Shown: in pieces, positions 24,686 to 37,353 of the stretch
How positions within the stretch are numbered: the stretch's first letter is position 1
Layout: every line of letters begins with the position of its first letter
Assembly: GCA_017654935.2 (NCBI GenBank)
Contig: CM065682.1
Coordinates: 78,680,078-78,744,077 of the forward strand
Direction of reading: 5' to 3'
Length of the DNA stretch: 64,000 nucleotides
From: Phymorhynchus buccinoides
Lineage: Eukaryota; Mollusca; Gastropoda; Neogastropoda; Raphitomidae
The notes under the pieces: generated by a model
Databases searched by the model: none
Seen by the model: the letters and a program-made list of their open reading frames with translations, nothing else
What the model was told of the DNA's origin: nothing
Program-made: the position numbers and the translations under genes

Positions 24686-25204
24686 CTGTTTGAGCAAAAC
24701 GGATGACAAAGAGGCCAACTTCAGATTAAAAACATTGCATGTACTCGTATTGACATCGATCAAAGACTGTAGACTTTCATTGTTGGTTGTGCAAGTCTTT
24801 GCGAGATTAGAAGAGGGGCCGTCAAGAGCTAAGTTCTATTTTGATTACACTTTGCAGAAGATTGTGGTATCTACGAAGAAATGGTTACTGTGTCAGATAA
24901 GTGGAATTATTTATTGAATGCAATCAAAGACCGTACATTGACCGTGACTGTAATTGCATAACACAGGCGTGGACAGATTTTGTTAAAACAAATGTGAAGG
25001 GTACTGGTATTTTCCAACAATTTGTTTACGTTTCTGAGGTAATCTTGATTGATATTTAAATTCAGAATCGTTCGGGACAACGTTTACAAAAACATGATGC
25101 TTCGACTTTATGGATAATAACATAATTAACAGTTTATATACCTAAAGCAATCTGTTTGGGTCATTCAGACATGTTTAAAAGATAGACTCGAGGTAGTGAT
25201 GGTA

Positions 25205-25226
25205 ATAATAGTAGTAGAATTAGTAA

Positions 25227-25290
<64 letters not shown>
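25205..25290. repeat. (AGT)n trinucleotide repeat
   Basis: AGT/TAG repeats of about 85 bases, followed by a GAG/GGA-rich purine block to 25,340. Confidence 0.93.
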
Positions 25291-25291
<1 letters not shown>

Positions 25292-26872
25292 TGAGGAAGA
25301 GGAGGAGGAGGAGGGGGAGGAGGATGAAGAGGAGAAGCTAGGACCCAGTAGTAGTAAGTTTGCAAAAGCTAAGTTGTCACGTGGTGGACGAGTTCACAAC
25401 ACAACAGCAACCAAACCATTCACCCAACACTCCACACCCTATCTCTAAGACGTTAACAAACTGGAGTACGAACAAAAAATAATTTTATTTACACAAAAAT
25501 AAACAATTCAAGACAACATTAATATCTGCAAAATGCTTGACATGAAATACATAATGACTAAATAAACTCCCCTAAAAAAACTACACACAAAAAAACTATA
25601 TCCTAAATTCCAACTCTAACTTCGCAGCTCCCAGTCAAAGGGAAGCAACCAGCGACATAATAGTCAGCAGTGACTGTGGTTGCAACAGGGAAAAGAAAAA
25701 AAAGAATCAAACTAAAGTTCAAGACAGCAAATCTCCTTGGCTTTAAAAAATGCTTGCTCAAAATGTAACATACAGCAACGAGGAGAAAATCAGTTAAGAA
25801 ACACTTCATGGAAAACATATCCCATTCTACGTCCACCTGCCACGCTTTACAGCATGTTAATAAAATTGAAAACATATTTAAGCACAAGGGCTTCACAAAG
25901 AGCAAAAAGGGTCAACTAGCGAAATCTAGTTGATTTTACCTACTCCCAAACACTGGTCCAGTTAAACAAAATGCACTGGACTTAACCTTTTAGAGAAAAG
26001 GCAACAACACCTCAAAAATCACAAAGGGAAAGCAAAAGCGCAAAGCCCCAAACGTCACTAAATCAATAAATGACCATCTAAACTCATCAAAAAGGAAAAC
26101 ACTAGCCACGCACAACATGAAGGCCAAGAACTATCAAATTCCAAACTACAGTCTCTTCGCTTCGTCCACAGAAACTATAAGTCCAGGCATGGTGGCCTCA
26201 TGATTTTTAATTCCGCCATTAGAGTCAAGCGAAGAGGAAGAAGCGCTGCACAGTATATGTCACCATGAATACACTGCTAAAACGCGACGAGCAGTAAAGG
26301 TAAAGGGGAAGCAATGTGGTGGCCAACACATTGTGATAATCTACTCAGCTAAGTTGGCACTCAATACTCTACTACCTAACCATAAACTTGGGTAATTAAA
26401 TAAAACTAGTCCTTTGCCCAAGAGGATGAAAAGTTCAAACATGTTTTAATATTAACAACTGTTTAAGTCACTATTCAGCTGTAAAGTTTAAACGCTAGCT
26501 TCTCAACCACCAGGAGAAGAACAAAGCAAAACCCCGACAACGGAGAGAACCAACCCAACATCTCAATCCCAACAACATCTACATAGAAAATGTTACAGTG
26601 AAACATATTACAACTTAATCAATTTTTAAACAACTACTAATTAGAAATGAGTTGATAGGAACAAGGTAAAATGCCTACAAAATACTTTTTGAACAATGCA
26701 GGCTAAACTGCAAAGCACTTGAATATAGCCCACATACCCAGCAGTCTTGGAAACAATGCGACGTTTAGATTAGATGCTAGATGCATAGAACAACGACTGC
26801 GAAATTTAACAGTAAGCAACATTCTGGAGATCATGAATAACTAACATAAAATCCTGAGAATAAAAACACTTA

Positions 26873-26939
26873 TTCAGACTACTAAGCAAACCTTTTGCTC
26901 AAGTTTTGTATCGTCTGCAAAAAAATAATAAGCCACACC
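26873..26939. repeat. Direct repeat A, copy 1 (about 65 bp)
   Basis: It begins ttcagactactaagcaaacc and ends aataataagccacac. The same block recurs at 27,200-27,265 with three or four differences, flanking a 260-bp segment. Confidence 0.85.
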
Positions 26940-27199
26940 AAAGATATTCTATAAGGGTAAGATGGATTACTTAAAAGCTCGGCGAACCGGGCTGATAGAG
27001 TTAGCGTTAATGGGGACGTGTACACTATTCACAGTGGCGGCTATCTAAAAACTCGGACTGGAACTTGAACGGAAAATTCAACTGGCCTATCGACGTGTAA
27101 AATGTGTCACGTTTCAAAGGGACATAACCAGTGTTTCTGTCCTCACTACTCATATAGGGAAAAGAGACCGGATGTTTATCTTCCCCTGTACAGTCTTTG

Positions 27200-27265
27200 T
27201 TCAGACTACTAAGCAAACCTTTTGCTCAAATTTTGTATGTCTGCAAACAAATAATAAGCCACACT
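27200..27265. repeat. Direct repeat A, copy 2
   Basis: Second copy of the block at 26,873-26,939, in direct orientation. The pair could be the edges of an insertion or a local duplication. Confidence 0.85.
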
Positions 27266-27414
27266 GAGGGGAGGGGAGAGACAGGTGGGTGGGAAGTGCT
27301 AGGGCGCACCACTAAAAGTAGAACCTTCCTATCCAACAAAACGCCCGGACAAAAATAAAATAAGGGGAAAATTAATTTATTTAAAATTACAATATTTAAG
27401 TCATAAATCATAAG

Positions 27415-27480
27415 TTTCTTTATTGTCCATTGGCATTGTACAACGCACAAGGAAACTTGTCTTCCACCGTGTAAAATAAA
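27415..27480. repeat. Dispersed repeat, copy 2
   Basis: Matches 14,005-14,080 in order and orientation (ttctttattgtcca, caacgcac, gaaacttgtcttccacc). Short interspersed repeat of unidentified family. Confidence 0.6.
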
Positions 27481-28146
27481 AATATTAAATAAAAGTATGA
27501 AACTTAAATTTACATTAACAAAATAGACTCTGTAACTCTCACATCACACCCAATCATTCATCCGCTCTCCGCTATCTTGTTCACTCATCATGCAACCCAC
27601 CACCACTTCCGCCTTTATTTTTAACCCTTTCTTTTTTTTCTTCCCTCCTTGCTCCTTTTTTCCGGTTCCTTTTCTCTCCCCCCCACCCCCTTTTCTTTAA
27701 AATTATTTTGAGGTAGGCTTTTTTTACGCTCTCTGTCATCCTATTGTCTGTGTGGCTGACTAAGATGGACACACCCACGTCAATGCACTCACAATCACAC
27801 ATATACACACGCACACACACATACGCAAGCGCATGAAATAATTATACCCCTACTAGGCTAACAGTTGACATGGAGTCTCACAGAGGACTATTAACTGCCC
27901 CCTCACCCCAATTACCTTCCCCCCTCCCCCTCCTTACCCCTAACCCTCTCCCCTCACACTGCTCTTTCACCCTCTCTTCTTGTCCATATCCCTTTCCCTC
28001 CTCCCTTTTCCCCCCACCAATTCCTATCTGTCTCCCCCACCACACCCTTACTCCCTCCATTCCCTGTCTACCCCCCACCTCTCCCCATTCCCAACCTCCC
28101 CCTCCCGCTTCCCTGATCTTCAGTTTGTCCCTTGGAAGCAGTCTGC

Positions 28147-28640
28147 TCAGCCAGCACTTTGGTTGAACAACCTGATTGCGGATGGCAAAAAGGACTGGTG
28201 GAAGCGGCAGGTCCTTGTTGACAGGCTCCTCAACCTCTCTGAAGTCCCGCGGGTCGCTCTCTGAGCCGTCAGCACACTGTGCAGTGGGTGGGATGGGTCG
28301 GCGAGGATGGCCCGGATCCGCCTGACTGCTTTCCTGTCATGGTGGGCCTGCAGGTCAGTCACTGGACGAACGATGATGTTGCTGGCGGTTCTGGTCAGCT
28401 TGCGCAGTCTGGATGCGTCTGCCGCATGCAGGTTGCCAAAGAAACAAAGGGTGTTGTAGGTCAGGATGCTCTGGCCTGGTAAAACATCATCAGGATGGCG
28501 GGCTTGACATTGCATGACCTCAACTTCTGAAGGAAGTAGAGGCGCTGGTGCCCCTTCTTAACGTCTCTGGACCAGTCCAGCTTGGAGTCGAGAGACGTGC
28601 CAGCTTGCCAGCTTGGAGTCGAGAGAGTGAAGTTCGTGCA
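28147..28640 (-). mobile_element. LINE fragment, RT C-terminal region
   Basis: The minus strand reads TSLDSKLDWSRDVKKGHQRL then FLQKLRSCNVKPAILMMFYQ, and after a frame change NTLCFFGNLHAADASRLRKL and DPSHPLHSVL, ending in SFLPSAIRLFNQSAG. These blocks form the region C-terminal of the RT domain in vertebrate- and mollusc-type non-LTR elements. It is 5'-truncated and frameshifted. It sits in the same orientation as, and just 3' of, the larger LINE at 29-32 kb but is of a different family. Confidence 0.75.
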
Positions 28641-28920
28641 ACAGTAAAAACACACACTAGAGGTGGCCAAAGAAAAGCTGAAACAGTATGTATTGAGCAA
28701 GAAGAATGAAGAAAGAACGAAATTTTATTTTATTTATACAGGGTAATGAGATAAGTATACATACTTTTTTACACGCAGCCCTGTGGTAAACGAAAATATC
28801 GAAATAAACAACAATTAAAAACAACAACATCCAATGAAAGAATATAACAAACAGCAACCATGAATATCATGTAAAAAGTGAAAATGTTGAGGGAGAGAGG
28901 GAGGGGAGAGAGGGAGGGAG

Positions 28921-29190
<270 letters not shown>

Positions 29191-29249
29191 GAGAGATGCA
29201 AACAATCAAACATGTGTATGGGCATTTGTTACATTAATGTTCAAACATC

Positions 29250-32090
29250 TTAAAAATCAAATGTCAAAATATAATTCTTAAGATGTCTTCGAAAAGATGA
29301 ATAACGTGATATTTCTTTCAAATTAGTAGGTAAAGAATTCCATAAGGAACCTCCGGAATAATGCAGACTGGATTTGAATAACTCCAAGCAGGGTCTATTG
29401 AGAGAAATCTTGTGCACATGTCTTTTATCATTTAACGTGAATTTATTTCTTAATCTAGATGGTGCCATTCCGTTCATTATTTTGTGCATAAGTCTTCCTT
29501 TATTAAATTTTAGCCGATACTTAACAGGTAAAATATTATGATTCTTAAAATCTTCTGATGTTAAGGAACTTGATTTCAATAGAACTAGTTTAAAGCCGCG
29601 ATTATAAGAGCGGACAAGGGGTTTCAAAGTCTTGTCACTGGCACAGTCCCAGTGTGTCGAAGCATAGTCAACTAGTGATTGAATGTGTGCACTGAAGAAG
29701 AGTTTCCTGGCTTCCTGATTTAGAAAGTGTTTTAGTTTGGATAATTGGAAGACTTTTTTAGCGATGTTTTTGCTTAAATGAGTGATATGGTCCTGCCAGG
29801 ATAAATTGTTATCAATGGTTAATCCTAAGACTTTGTGGGATTTTATTTCTTTGATTTCTTTATTATTGGCATATAATTTTGGAGTAGGCGCATGTAGGTG
29901 TTGACGTTTCTGTCTGGTAGTTATCAGCATATGTTTTGTTTTTCCAGTATTTAGTGACATATGGTTTAAATGTGTCCAGGTTGTGAGTTTATCAATGTTT
30001 TCTTGTAAGTTTACATACAGGGTGTTTAAATTATGATCAGATGAATGGATTGTGGTATTATCTGCAAAACGATCACTAAGGGTTGAAAGGAAAATGGGCA
30101 AATCGTTTACATATAACGAAAAAAGGATAGGACCAAGGATAGAACCTTGTGGAACACCTCTTTTTGAATAACACAAGTCTGAAATTTTATTATCAATAGA
30201 AACACATTGTTGACGGGAGCTAAGGAATGTTGACAGGAGTGCAATAGCGTCGGTTGAAAAATTATACACTGATAGTTTACGAAGAAGTAGAGCATGGTTT
30301 ATCTTGTCAAAAGCCTTGGCAAAATCAACGAAGATGGCTGCTGTGTATTCATCATTATTAATATTGGAAAGCCATTGGTCGACCAGATTTACAAGAGCTG
30401 TATGACACGAATTATTTTCTCTAAAGCCCGATTGATTTGGGTGTAGGAGGTCAAACATTTTAATGTGTGATGAGATGTGACTGTTGATGTGCTGCTCTAG
30501 TGGTTTTGAGAGAACAGAGAGAATTGAGATGGGTCTGTTGTTAGAGGGGTCATTTTGTTCACCTGATTTATAAAGAGGAATTATTTTGCTAGTTTTGAAG
30601 TGCTTGGGGAAGTAGGTTTTGTCAATACAAATATTGTATATGTAGGTTAAAGTGTCTGTGATGTATGGTGCACTGAGTTTTATTATTTTACTGTCAATTT
30701 CGTCTAAGCCTTTTGATTTGGACTGTTTGATTTTAATTAACCTGTTATCAACATCAAATACCGCCATGGGTGGTATGGTCAATGGTGTGTTAATCTGTTT
30801 TTCTTTGCAAAATTCCTTTAGTTCCTTTAAGTCATTTTGTGTCGATTTGTCATTTAGAATAATTTTGTTTGCTACATTGACAAAGTGTTCGTTAAGTTCA
30901 TCAGTGGATATGTTTTTGGAAGTGGATTGTTTCTGAGAAACGTGTTTGTTTGTGATACAGTTGATTGCCTTCCATAAAGATTTCGAATCATTTTTAGAGC
31001 CTGCTAAATCTTGAAAATATTTCTTCCTGGAGTTGCGTAACAAGGTAGTAACTTTATTTCGCTGTGCATGAAATTCATCTTGATTTTTAGAGTCGCAGAG
31101 CAAATCTCTGTTGTTCATTTCGTTATCAATATCTTTTGTTATCCAGGGTGGTTTAGGTTTGTGTTTAACTCGTTTACATTTAATTGGTGCGTGTTTATTG
31201 TAAATATCTATGAATGTGTTATACCAGAAATCCACAGCTCGGTCTGGGTCAGTGTATTGGTAGACGTGAAAGCTGGGACTGTGCCAGATCAAAGAGAAAT
31301 GAATCTTCGTTGAATTTTGAAAAACATCTGTAATGAATTGTTTTATGTCCAGCTTTAGGGATTTTTGAACCTTTCTTGTTCTAAGTTATGCAGATTGGTT
31401 TGTGATCGCTACAGCCAGACAACGGTGAGCAAAGCTCAATAATGTTTTGCTTTTCGGTTGTGCATATGTGGTCAAATAGCGTCTCAGATGTTGGTGTAAT
31501 TCTAGTCGGTATGTTAATGAGTTGTGTTAACTGAAAACTATCATAATTGTGTCCATTGCCCTTGAGTGTTCATTAAGTCTATATTAAAGTCACCAAATAT
31601 TAGTGCTTGTTTTGATTCTAGGATTACATGATCCATCATGGAGTTAAAAATCTCTTTCCAGTCAACGCGTTTTCTGAAGGATGTCTGTATACGAATCCTA
31701 ATAATAATAATGGCTTAGTGTGTTTAATGTAAACTTCCATCCAGAGACATTCAATGCCATGTTGTTCAAAAATATGCATTCGTTTTAAGGTGATAGAATG
31801 GCTATAGTATACTACAAGACCCGTTTATCTGTTGTGTGGGATCTAACCTAAGAATGTTGTATCCATTTACTGAAACATCACTATCCGTAATATGTTCTGA
31901 TAAATGAGACTCGCCAAAACAAAAAAATATGAAAGGGGTTACCAGAATTATGCAAAATCGAATATACATCTGCTAACTTGTTGATTACGTGGTTGATGTT
32001 TACATAACCTATTCTCCCTATTAACCTATGTCGAAGGACTTGCAATTTTCGTTTTGAACCCCTATGTTGTTTGAGGGCTCGCAAAAAGCA
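29250..32090 (-). mobile_element. LINE, endonuclease plus reverse transcriptase, RT active site mutated
   Basis: This is a non-LTR retrotransposon ORF2 (CR1/Jockey-group by appearance). An unbroken RT frame covers 29,250-31,292 (680 codons) and shows PLYKSGEQNDPSNNRPIS, QSGFRENNSCHTALV, FVDFAKAFDKINH and GVPQGSILGPILFSLYVND. The active-site block reads RFADNTTIHSSD, so the usual F/YADD is FADN at 30,057-30,068 (Asp to Asn, GAT to AAT). Upstream to about 32,090 the endonuclease is present but frameshifted (GYVNINHVINKLADVY, GESHLSEHITDSDVSVNGYN). The second catalytic Asp is needed for polymerisation, so this copy should be dead. No ORF1 was recognised. The 3' end lies near 29,200 beside a GA microsatellite. 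Confidence 0.88.
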
Positions 32091-32335
32091 AACGGATAAT
32101 CAAATAGGAATGAAATTTGGTACTCTGATTGACGAGATAATGAATTAAATGCTTGCCCAAAACCTTTGCATTGCCATTCGTGGTTGGAAAATTGTGCATG
32201 TGTGTGTGTGACTGGTCCCTAACTTATATAATCACAAGATGCAGTAGGCCTAGTCGATCACGCTTATTGACCAGAAAGGGGAACTCAAGCATTAAGTTAG
32301 AGGGCAGCAAATTGCAGCACACCTGTAAGTGCGTG

Positions 32336-32500
32336 CGTGAGCACACACATACACACAAAAAAGTATGCACATACGCTTATGCGTGGGAATATATATGCAT
32401 GCATGCATACACATACACACATACATGCACACACAGTCACGCACACATGCATACACACACAAACACACACATGTACGCACATGCACATACACACCAACAA
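32336..32500. repeat. CA/CATA-rich low-complexity repeat
   Basis: Imperfect CA repeat with ATGCATGC interruptions. Produces false Thr-His and Cys-Val frames. Confidence 0.85.
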
Positions 32501-32857
32501 GCACGCAATGAGTTTGTACTTGAGTGGTCTCACGCGCAAACAATTTCATGAACGTGCACACACCAATGGGCCGGCATTCAGTCACAAACGCATTCACTCA
32601 CTTAGGATTGCAGATTTTAGTACATCATGTAGGTTAGACCTGTGTCAGACAATATAACAAGTATGTGTAGAGCAGATGTGAAATAAAACACAAAGTGTGT
32701 GTATAAATAACACATTAGTATGACAATATTTTTGTCAACGACATCTTGATTGAATAATATAATGCACAATTCATTTGACATATTTATGTACACACATTTT
32801 GATTACATCCAATTACTTGCACAATACATATCATATTAAAGAAAGAAGCCCAAACAC

Positions 32858-32860
32858 ACT

Positions 32861-32891
<31 letters not shown>

Positions 32892-32914
32892 GCACACGCA
32901 CGCACGCACGCACA

Positions 32915-32957
<43 letters not shown>
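32858..32957. repeat. (CA)n microsatellite
   Basis: Compound CA/CGCA tract about 230 bases downstream of receptor exon 2 on its sense strand, where it reads (TG)n. Confidence 0.93.
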
Positions 32958-32960
<3 letters not shown>

Positions 32961-33184
32961 GAGAAGAAAAGACCACCGGTGCAGGGGACACTTTCCCGCA
33001 CCAAGTAAATTAAGGACCAGACATGTTTGTACAAGGAAAAACACGGTGCTACCCGTGACATAAGTTTTAGTGTCTAAAAGAAAGTGTTCTCCAGTGTGTA
33101 CCACTAAACGAGCAAAGCCATAACTGTCATTGATATGTATTTCATATCACAATTTTTGTGTTCCAAAGACACGACAATGCTTAC

Positions 33185-33504
33185 CTCAGGATGTAAAGTA
33201 AAGAGGAACATGAATCCCGGGTGGGAAACAGCATCAGGTTTTACAGAATAATTGATCACCAGAGGATCTGGGTGAAAGGGGTATACGAAGGGACCAGGAT
33301 CACCAAGCCAGTCACGGTTGAAGGAAAACCAATAGCCAGGAACTTTGATTTCAATGTACCGCGATATCACTTTGTTGCAGAGACAGCTGGTCATCAGAGC
33401 ATGTTTAGAATGAATCCAGATCCTGACCTGGCTGGTCATCGGTCCAGCAAATGTTGGATGGGTCACACCGGCTGTGAGGTGTAATCCTGGTGACTGGACC
33501 ACAC
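33185..33504 (-). CDS. Receptor exon 2: N-terminal ectodomain
   Basis: A 320-bp exon bounded by an acceptor (atatgtgcag) before 33,504 and a consensus donor GAG|GTAAGC after 33,185. Entering in phase 1 (matching exon 1 exactly) gives an open frame of 106 codons ending in phase 0 (matching exon 3). It includes GVTHPTFAGPM, SCLCNKVISRYIEIKVPGYW, FSFNRDWLGDPGPFVYPF and a last strand GFMFLFTLHPE. Alternating strands and few cysteines suggest a beta-sandwich, CUB-like domain, but that assignment is tentative. It is extracellular in the receptor. Confidence 0.75.
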
Positions 33505-33509
33505 CTGCA

Positions 33510-34390
33510 CATATAGTCCAGTTTAATTAAGGCAAATACCCAATTAGGTGTGTATCTTGTTGGTTACTTGATAAGAATGCCTATACAGAGCCTGTCATAT
33601 TTACTAATTCACTTTATTTCAAAAGATGGTGCTATAGTAGTATTCGAGATAAAACACTTTCCGACTCCGGTATGTTCATGCATGTTGTAGTTCTTACTTA
33701 GAGTCTAAATAATAAAAAAGAAGACAACACTTCGAAAAAAAGAAGAAAACAAGAAAATACCTGGGACATTTTGGCCAGCTTTCCGCTAGCCTATGTCAAC
33801 CCATACTAGTCAAGAAGCACATTTCCTGAAACTGAAATCACCTAAACGTTACTGGTTAGAAGCAATCATCCACCTGGGATAGAATGTATGTATGTAGTGT
33901 AAAGTATTCCACATGGATGATGCTTCTGGATTCACGAATTATGGCGGCCATGACAGTTTCCAAAATGGCGGCTAAATTAATCTAATCGCCTTATATGTTG
34001 TCTATAAAGTGGAATACATTTACTATCTCAGTGGCTAATTATAGGGTTTTTTTAAGGCGCAGAATTGAAATATGTAGGTTACAAAGTTATTGGAAGAGAA
34101 AACAAAAATGATTTTTTATCTCAATTTACTAGAAAACACTTAAAACTAGACTGAAAAGCTTAAGCGATACAACAATGTTCTTGTTGACTTAAGTATCTTG
34201 ATTGTTCCTATTCTCTCTCTCTCCCTGCTATAAACATACCACCCAACAGCCTCCCTACATTCCCATACCCCCACCCCCTCCCTTACCTCGCCCACCTTTT
34301 TCTCTTTGTTGTCACTTTATTGTTTTTCTCTTCGTCTCATGAACTGTGACCACATTATTTCCTCCCTACCCCTGCCTATTAAACACGTTA
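33510..34390. other. Spacer, no gene seen
   Basis: AT-rich sequence between receptor exon 2 and the interrupted multicopy gene. There is a short pyrimidine-rich block at 34,210-34,330. No domain or repeat family was recognised. Confidence 0.55.
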
Positions 34391-34399
34391 ATGAAACAG

Positions 34400-34946
34400 G
34401 AAAAGATTGCAGGAAGTATTTTTGGAATCACTGGAAATGATACAGCCAGAGACAGGTGGTGCATCACAATGAAAGGGCACAACTCGCAAGAGACACAAGA
34501 AAAATATCCAACCTCATTGATGACGAAGAAGGAAACGAACATGAATCCCCAAACAAAGACTTTGGAGAAAAGAGGCTGAAAAGCTACCAAGACGATGTGC
34601 AGAAACTTGCCAGTTTGTTCCAAACCTTCAATCCCTTCTCTTGCACAAGATAGGAACTTTCAGCACTGACCACAGGTGATGTAGCCAGTGGTAGTGTAGC
34701 AAGTGATATGCTGTCAGCTGAAGAAACTGGGAATGAAATCATCACAGACTTTGTCCAAAACAGATTTGTGTGTAGAGCTAGCAGCTTTCATGACAGCAAA
34801 AAAGCAAGAACACTCAAAACATTTCACAACATGTACATAATGCAAGTCAATGTAGGGAAGGAGAAAGCTGTTGCAGTTTAGCCAATCAGAGAACTCTTTA
34901 GACGTGTCATAACTGCTATCAAAGCAGGAAGGGACATTGACATTGG
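34400..34946 (+). pseudogene. 5' part of a multicopy protein gene of unknown function, split by a LINE
   Basis: The plus strand reads GSIFGITGNDTARDRW, then in another frame ERAQLARDTRKISNLIDDEE, LASLFQTFNPF, a TAG stop at 34,651-34,653, and SALTTGDVASGSVASDMLSA. After a further in-frame stop at about 34,882 it reads RELFRRVITAIKAGRDIDI, up to the insertion point at 34,946. The NPF...TG.VA pattern is one I associate with a high-copy invertebrate protein of unknown function, often next to transposons; this is memory, not a search. The second half lies at 44,065-44,608. At least two stops and one frameshift show this copy is dead. Confidence 0.6.
34937..34946. repeat. Target-site duplication, left copy (ttgacattgg)
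   Basis: Ten bases identical to 44,055-44,064, flanking the 9.1-kb LINE insertion. Confidence 0.88.
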
Positions 34947-36802
34947 CTCATCTCATCGGCGGATCAGCTTGGCAGGCCAGCAAAGGAGAGAGAGAGAGAG
35001 ACAGGCTCTACTGACTTCTTGGGCTGCCTTCTTGCCTTCTTCCCTTCAAGGGTTGCTGTTGGGCAGACGAGACGATTTGATTTCCTGTATGGCGGCTGCT
35101 GACGGAGGAGGCTACTACACCCGCCTTCAAGATTTTTCCTGTCAGCTCTGCCGCACTACCATGACATAGCAGGACGCTTTGTCCAACGTTGGATAGCTCC
35201 GGGTCCCCCGTTGAGCTTCCTCAGAGACCATCCTTACACCACTGCCGTGGCCTTTCATCTTCACCTTCTCGTCTCTTCTCATCGCTGCCTTTCGTGAGCA
35301 TAAATAGGTTTCTAGGGTTTTGTTTTTTTACATTTTTTTGCAGTAAGATGTGTTATTCTACTGCCTAGTGTTAGGGATTAGAATATACCACAAAAGTGGT
35401 ATCCCTGGGAGAACTGCGCTGGCCACCCGAGCCCTTGCACAGCAGAACTCCCAGGGCTAGGGACTAAGACCTTAGCTAGCTAGTTCTTTACGGATGTTTT
35501 ACCTTACATCTTTCCTCACTTTATTTGTTTTGACAGTTATGTCATTCTGGTCGGTCTGTCAACCCCCCCACTCGTAGGCTTTTTGCCGGTGGGTACGGTC
35601 TTCATAGGATAGGTCTTGTTAGGGTAGTTCCTCATTCTGTTAGGGTTCTTGCCAGCCTCCTAAATTGTTGGAGGAGTTTGTGTGCGAGCATCTAAACTAG
35701 ACTAGAATAGGTTTCTAAATAGTAGGACTCTATCTCTTTCTCTTTCTCTTTACTATCGTTAGGAATAGTTTACCTTTTTTGTTATATATAAAATAAGCTT
35801 ATTTTTGTTAAGATTGTAGGTCGCGGTGGTCAGAAGGAGTACTAACTTTTTATAAAATAATATAATAATAAATTTTTTGACAAAGAAAAAGAAAAAGGAT
35901 AGTTAATCTTCCTTATAATATATAAGTGGTTCATTTCACAGTGTAAAGCAATAGGAAGCTTGTTTTTTTTATAAAACACCTTCACTTAAAATCGTAAATA
36001 ATCAAGTGAATTTAATAGGATTACTACACCCTTGTGTGTTTTCTAAAAAAAAGGATATAAGTAACTAAAAGATAGTAAATATATTTTTTACATATAACTT
36101 AAATTGCGGTGGATAGATTGTTTGCCGTTAGAGACAAAGTAGAGACAGAAAAATTTGATTTAGTAGTAAATTTAAGTTTTACGTCCTCTCGACCTGGGAA
36201 GGCACATATGGGACATTTGTTAATTGTAAAATAATATAGAAGACGATACAAAACTAAAAAAGACATATACATCGACAGAGACAAAATATAGAAACATATG
36301 GAGAGAGGATTCTAAAAGCGCAAGTTCAGTTTATCTGTAGGGAATATCCTAATAAAATTTATAAAATATAGTTGATAGTGTGTTTGAACACTTGATAAAT
36401 AACTATATGTGTATAAAATTGTTTAATTAAAATTTTGTCGTAGTCTGGCCTAGATACAACCCTCCCAGTTGTATTAAAATTCAGGGTCTACTTGGTTAAA
36501 AATTCAATCTTTATTTTTATTAATAAAAACCTAAAGAGGCTTTATTTATTTTAAAAGAGTGTATATACAGGTATTTAATATGTATTTACAGTATGTTTAT
36601 ATCTTCATATATATTTACATGAAATGAGAAACTATGTACATAACATTTATTAAAACACCAGGGGAGAAAACTCTTGACCCGGCGATAATTTTATGGGATA
36701 GGGACAAAATTTTCTAAGTCTATAAGGGGGGGTTATATTTTTAAAATCTCAAATGGGATCATGTAAAGTGGAAGTCATCTCACGGGTTTGGGGAGGGGGG
36801 AA

Positions 36803-36821
36803 GGGGGGGGGGGGGGGGGGG
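36803..36821 (+). repeat. Poly(G) run with adjoining G tracts
   Basis: About 19 consecutive G preceded by two shorter G tracts (from 36,785), inside the LINE 5' region. It could form a quadruplex or could be a homopolymer miscall. Confidence 0.8.
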
Positions 36822-37353
36822 ACCTCCACTCGGGTGTATTTATTTTAAAATGATCCCACTTAAGTTAAGTATATATACAAACACATATTAGTGTACATAT
36901 TTTATTGATAGGGCACCATGATCTATGCTATAATCATAATCATATTATAATCTAATTTAATTATAGTTAAAATTTGTATTAAAAGGGGATCATGTTAGCC
37001 CCTGTCTTATATAAAAATAACGGGTTCGTCCGGGATATGAAAAATTTGATTTCGGTTGGGAGAGACGTTTTATAGTGGCCCTCTCGACAGAATAATGTAG
37101 TGCTCCATGTAGAGCAACTTGAACCTGATTGGTTCCCCTCGTTGACGCCAACTTCTGATTGGTTGTTCTCCTAAACGAAAAGTTCGTTAGGATAATTGCT
37201 AGGACAGCTTGGTCTTACGAAGTAGGGAAAGGTTGTCTTAGACTAATTGCAACATTTTACATTTGTTGCTACTGAAATTCATATTTGGTTGTTAGGCCTT
37301 TGGCCCCTTACAAAATTAGATCATCCCAAAAAAAGGAGAGGGAAAAGAGAGAC

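Larger units (their letters stand above)
24760..28140. other. Intron-like spacer with low-complexity blocks, no gene seen
   Basis: It contains an AT-rich, A-skewed stretch at 25,400-26,950, purine/pyrimidine blocks at 27,590-27,720 and 27,890-28,120, and the repeats listed separately. Open frames are short and lack domain character. If the exon order proposed is right, it is part of the intron between receptor exons 2 and 3. Confidence 0.5.
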
